Assembly (NCBI RefSeq): GCF_900114655.1
Contig: NZ_FOTT01000001.1
Span: 233,028 to 297,027, forward strand
Direction: 5' to 3'
Origin: Candidatus Frackibacter sp. WG13
GTDB taxonomy: Bacteria > Bacillota > Halanaerobiia > Halobacteroidales > Acetohalobiaceae
DNA: 64,000 nt
Notes under the pieces: model-generated
Databases searched by the model: none
Told to the model about the DNA's origin: nothing
The model's input: the letters and a program-made list of their open reading frames with translations, nothing else
Part shown: piece by piece, positions 61,835 to 64,000 of the stretch
Layout: the number at the start of each line of letters is the position of its first letter
Numbering within the stretch: the first letter of the stretch is position 1
Program-made: the position numbers and the translations under genes

Positions 61835-61861
61835 CTTCAAGAATGTTATTGGTTATCCTGC
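61835..61861 (-). promoter_or_regulatory. Sigma-H-like promoter of the PepT-like gene
   Basis: Minus-strand GCAGGATAA (61853-61861), 11-base spacer, CTTGAAG (61835-61841); two mismatches at the ends of the -10. Confidence 0.4.
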
Positions 61862-61867
61862 TTATTA

Positions 61868-63181
61868 TTAATGTAATTTTCGTTCTGAATTATCACTATC
61901 TTCTTTTACAGTAGGAAGTTCAATATAAAATGTAGTACCTACTCCTGCCTTAGTTTCAAACCAGATCTCTCCTTGATGAACCTCAACAATAGTCTGATAA
62001 ACCATATAAAGTCCAAGTCCAGTACCTTCTTCACCTTGCTTAACAAAAGGTTGAAAGATATTATCTTCAATTTCCGGTGGTATCCCTGGGCCGGTATCAC
62101 TTATCTCTATGCGTAATTTATCTTCTATTTGAGAAGTTTGAATCATAATTTCACCCTCATCATCCATAGCATTAATAGCATTTATTAATAAGTTATGTAT
62201 CGCTCTTTTAAAGATCTTTCTGCGCAGCATTAACATTACTTGATTTCGATTAAAAAACTCAAAATTAATCCCTCTTGCTTTACATAAAGGTTTTATCTCC
62301 TTAATAATTTCTTGCATGGCCTGTTCTATTGAAATTAAAGTGTATTTTTCAGGTTTATGAATAGCTAAAATATTATTAAGCATATTAGATAGAATATCTA
62401 TCTGTTTAATTATCCTTTTAAAATATCTGTTCTGTTCTTCTGATTTTGTCTTCATAGAACCTAATTTAGTTAAAGATTGGATGATTGTCAGTGGATTGCG
62501 GAGGTCATGAATATTTGTAGCAACAATCTTTTCCATCGATTCTATTCTTTCTTGTAAAGAAAGCTCATTCTCTATAGCATTAACAGCGGTTAAGGCCATA
62601 GTTATTCTTCGTGGATGAGTATATTTAACTGGAACCGAAACATCTAAAGCTCCTACCACCTTGCCATTTTGATTCTTAATTGGAACCCCAAGACAGGCTA
62701 CATTATGATAGGCAGTAGCATAGTGTTCGTTCCCATAAACAAGTATCGGTCTTTCTTCTACAAGAGCAGTCCCGATGCCATTGTTCCCTAAATATTCTTC
62801 AGCCCAACTAGCCCCAATATCAAACCCATTCAAACGTCCCCCAAATTCTTCTTTAGTCCCTAAAATTTCTAAAATCCATCCTTCACTATCTGACAGTGCT
62901 ACTACATGTGGTTTACCCTGTAATGATGAACTAACCTGCTCCATATAAGATATTGCAATCTCAATTAATTTCTTATTTTCTTTTAACTTAGATGCTAGTT
63001 CGTCTTCTGATAAAAAATTAAACTCTAAATTATCCGGATTAATATTTAAACCTTCACACCGTTTCCATGACTTAAGGTTAATATTTCTTTCCTGATGAAT
63101 AATATCAACAAACTTTTCCCATTTAGCAACAAATTGATTAATCTGTTCCATCGATTTACTTTCTTGATATAGCATACTCAT
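61868..63181 (-). CDS. GAF-domain sensor histidine kinase
   Basis: 437 residues. N-terminal region (to ~250) has a GAF domain of the AcoR type (EEYLGNNGIGTALVEERPILVYGNEHYA, HNVACLGVPIKNQNGKVVGALDV). The kinase part shows H box NIHDLRNPLTIIQ, N box NLLINAINAMDD, G1 DTGPGIPPE and G2 GTGLGLYMVY. No membrane helix, so it is cytoplasmic, and no response regulator is adjacent: an orphan kinase that could feed the Spo0A phosphorelay. The ATG at 63181 gives MSMLYQESKSME; the longer frame has only a TTG and no site. Confidence 0.9.
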   Translation of the reverse strand: MSMLYQESKSMEQINQFVAKWEKFVDIIHQERNINLKSWKRCEGLNINPDNLEFNFLSEDELASKLKENKKLIEIAISYMEQVSSSLQGKPHVVALSDSEGWILEILGTKEEFGGRLNGFDIGASWAEEYLGNNGIGTALVEERPILVYGNEHYATAYHNVACLGVPIKNQNGKVVGALDVSVPVKYTHPRRITMALTAVNAIENELSLQERIESMEKIVATNIHDLRNPLTIIQSLTKLGSMKTKSEEQNRYFKRIIKQIDILSNMLNNILAIHKPEKYTLISIEQAMQEIIKEIKPLCKARGINFEFFNRNQVMLMLRRKIFKRAIHNLLINAINAMDDEGEIMIQTSQIEDKLRIEISDTGPGIPPEIEDNIFQPFVKQGEEGTGLGLYMVYQTIVEVHQGEIWFETKAGVGTTFYIELPTVKEDSDNSERKLH

Positions 63182-63633
63182 TATACATGTAGTCCCCCTT
63201 TTTGTATTATCCCCTCTATATTTGTATTTGGTATTTAAATACAAAATTGTAACTACATTACTAAATATTCGTGTTATCTTCTTTTATACCTGCAGTTGTG
63301 TTAATAATAATTTATATTAAGTATTAATGTCCCAGATTTATGATAAATTTTAATAGAAAATGTCCTTATTTTAAATAAACATGAGCCTCCAATTATTAGT
63401 TGAAGACTCATATAATTAATCTATACTTATGGTTTAACCACAAAAAGGTCATCTTTCGCGATAGAATAAATTTTTCGACCCATCTAAGGTTCATATCCGG
63501 TAAAAATTTACAAACTTAAACTGTTCTTGTACGTTTTGTTTCAATACGGAGTGCTTGTAGCGAAATTTGCTCAATATAACCTTCTTGTGTTCTAATCATA
63601 CTTATTTATTCAGCAAAACTTTTTACTAAACTT
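63182..63633. other. Gene-poor stretch with a terminator and a possible ORF relic
   Basis: The minus strand has a short reading frame (MIRTQEGYIEQISLQALRIE..., about 27 codons near 63530-63610) and more in-frame-like coding further on, which may be a decayed gene. No clear promoter or RNA gene was seen besides the hairpin at 63383-63409. Confidence 0.35.
63383..63409 (-). terminator. Probable terminator after the 2-oxoacid oxidoreductase gene
   Basis: A 10-base stem with two G-U pairs (63400-63409 with 63383-63392), seven-base loop, then ATGTTTATTT; a moderately T-rich tail. Confidence 0.55.
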
Positions 63634-64000
63634 TTACTCTACTACTTCCTTACCTCTCTTTAATGCCTTCTCATTAAGAGGTAACAAGTTATGTCTATGT
63701 TCTGGTAGTACATCTGCTAAAGCATCCATTACTGAGTCAAAGTCTACTACCTCAGTCTTAGCTATGAACGCACCTAACATTACCATATTGGCTACTTTAC
63801 TATTGCCTAGTTCGTTTGCTATCTCATTGGCTGGTACCTTTACTACTTCTACATCTTCTCGCTCAGCTTCTTTATCTATCAATGAACTATTGATAAATAG
63901 ATGACCACCTTCTTTTATATCTGATTCGAACTTATCTAATGATGGTCGATTCATTACTATTGCTGTCGTTGGATTCGGTACTACTGGCGAAGCTATTAGC
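63634..64000 (-). CDS. 2-oxoacid:ferredoxin oxidoreductase gamma subunit, 5' end missing
   Basis: The frame stays open to the window edge, so the start is outside; only the C-terminal ~122 residues are seen. IVMNRPSLDKFESDIKEGGHLFINSSLI and NMVMLGAFI are typical of the gamma (VorC/KorC/PorC) subunit, which with alpha, beta and delta converts 2-oxo acids to acyl-CoA with ferredoxin. Which substrate (pyruvate, 2-oxoglutarate, branched-chain) cannot be told from this part. The rest of the operon should lie upstream beyond 64000. Confidence 0.85.
   Translation of the reverse strand, partial: LIASPVVPNPTTAIVMNRPSLDKFESDIKEGGHLFINSSLIDKEAEREDVEVVKVPANEIANELGNSKVANMVMLGAFIAKTEVVDFDSVMDALADVLPEHRHNLLPLNEKALKRGKEVVE

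Overview
The window looks like chromosome of a low-GC, spore-forming, diderm Firmicute of the order Halanaerobiales (Halobacteroidaceae-like). This is inferred from three things together: clostridial gene order (rplS-trmD-rimM-rpsP-ffh-ylxM; ftsY next to smc; spoIIA and spoVA clusters), abundant sporulation genes, and several outer-membrane beta-barrel proteins plus a LolA-like protein, which monoderm Firmicutes lack. The NorCB nitric oxide reductase suggests a lineage with some respiratory ability; the species cannot be fixed from the sequence. Nearly all genes are on the minus strand, so transcription runs from high to low coordinates. I saw no tRNA, rRNA, CRISPR array or intact transposon.

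Region by region. 1-8.1 kb: ribosome and protein-export genes (rbgA, lepB, rplS, an SPOUT methyltransferase, trmD, rimM, khpA, rpsP, ffh, ylxM, ftsY) and an unrecognised protein with a tandem JAMM-like fold. 8.1-15 kb: smc, spoVS, a UbiA-type prenyltransferase, an Elp3-like radical SAM protein and rluB. 15-18 kb: norCB facing a small siroheme/ferredoxin protein. 18-26 kb: a D,D-carboxypeptidase, ytfI-ytfJ, and the DHH/CBS/CCA fusion-M50 protease-trpS-scpA-scpB operon. 26-29.5 kb: lysA under a lysine riboswitch, a YjbQ protein and an EamA transporter. 29.6-37.8 kb: an envelope region with three beta-barrels, an RND/MMPL transporter, a LolA-like protein and a TetR regulator. 38-41.9 kb: a three-gene CoA-dehydratase-activase set and a ZIP transporter. 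42-49.5 kb: spoVAF-EA-EB-AD-AC, a dodecin and a small membrane protein, then sigF-spoIIAB-spoIIAA-dacF. 50.5-51.6 kb: two tandem Spo0E-like genes, each behind its own regulatory leader. 51.8-64 kb: nucleoside catabolism (deoA, punA, deoB), spoIIM, a Nudix hydrolase, DUF3866, two PepT-like peptidases, a second siroheme/ferredoxin protein, a GAF histidine kinase and the end of a 2-oxoacid oxidoreductase subunit.

The most striking system is at 50.5-51.6 kb. Two tandem modules each consist of a sigma-H-like promoter, a cyclic-di-GMP-I (GEMM) riboswitch, an intrinsic terminator and a small Spo0E-family phosphatase gene. This would tie c-di-GMP directly to dephosphorylation of Spo0A~P, so a second messenger could gate the sporulation decision. 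In both copies the terminator loop is complementary to the 3' strand of the aptamer, suggesting how the switch might work. A second noteworthy system is the RND-LolA-beta-barrel-TetR module at 32.7-37.8 kb. It has a consensus promoter with a perfect inverted-repeat operator just downstream, and is a candidate envelope lipid or hydrophobic-compound exporter with its own regulator.
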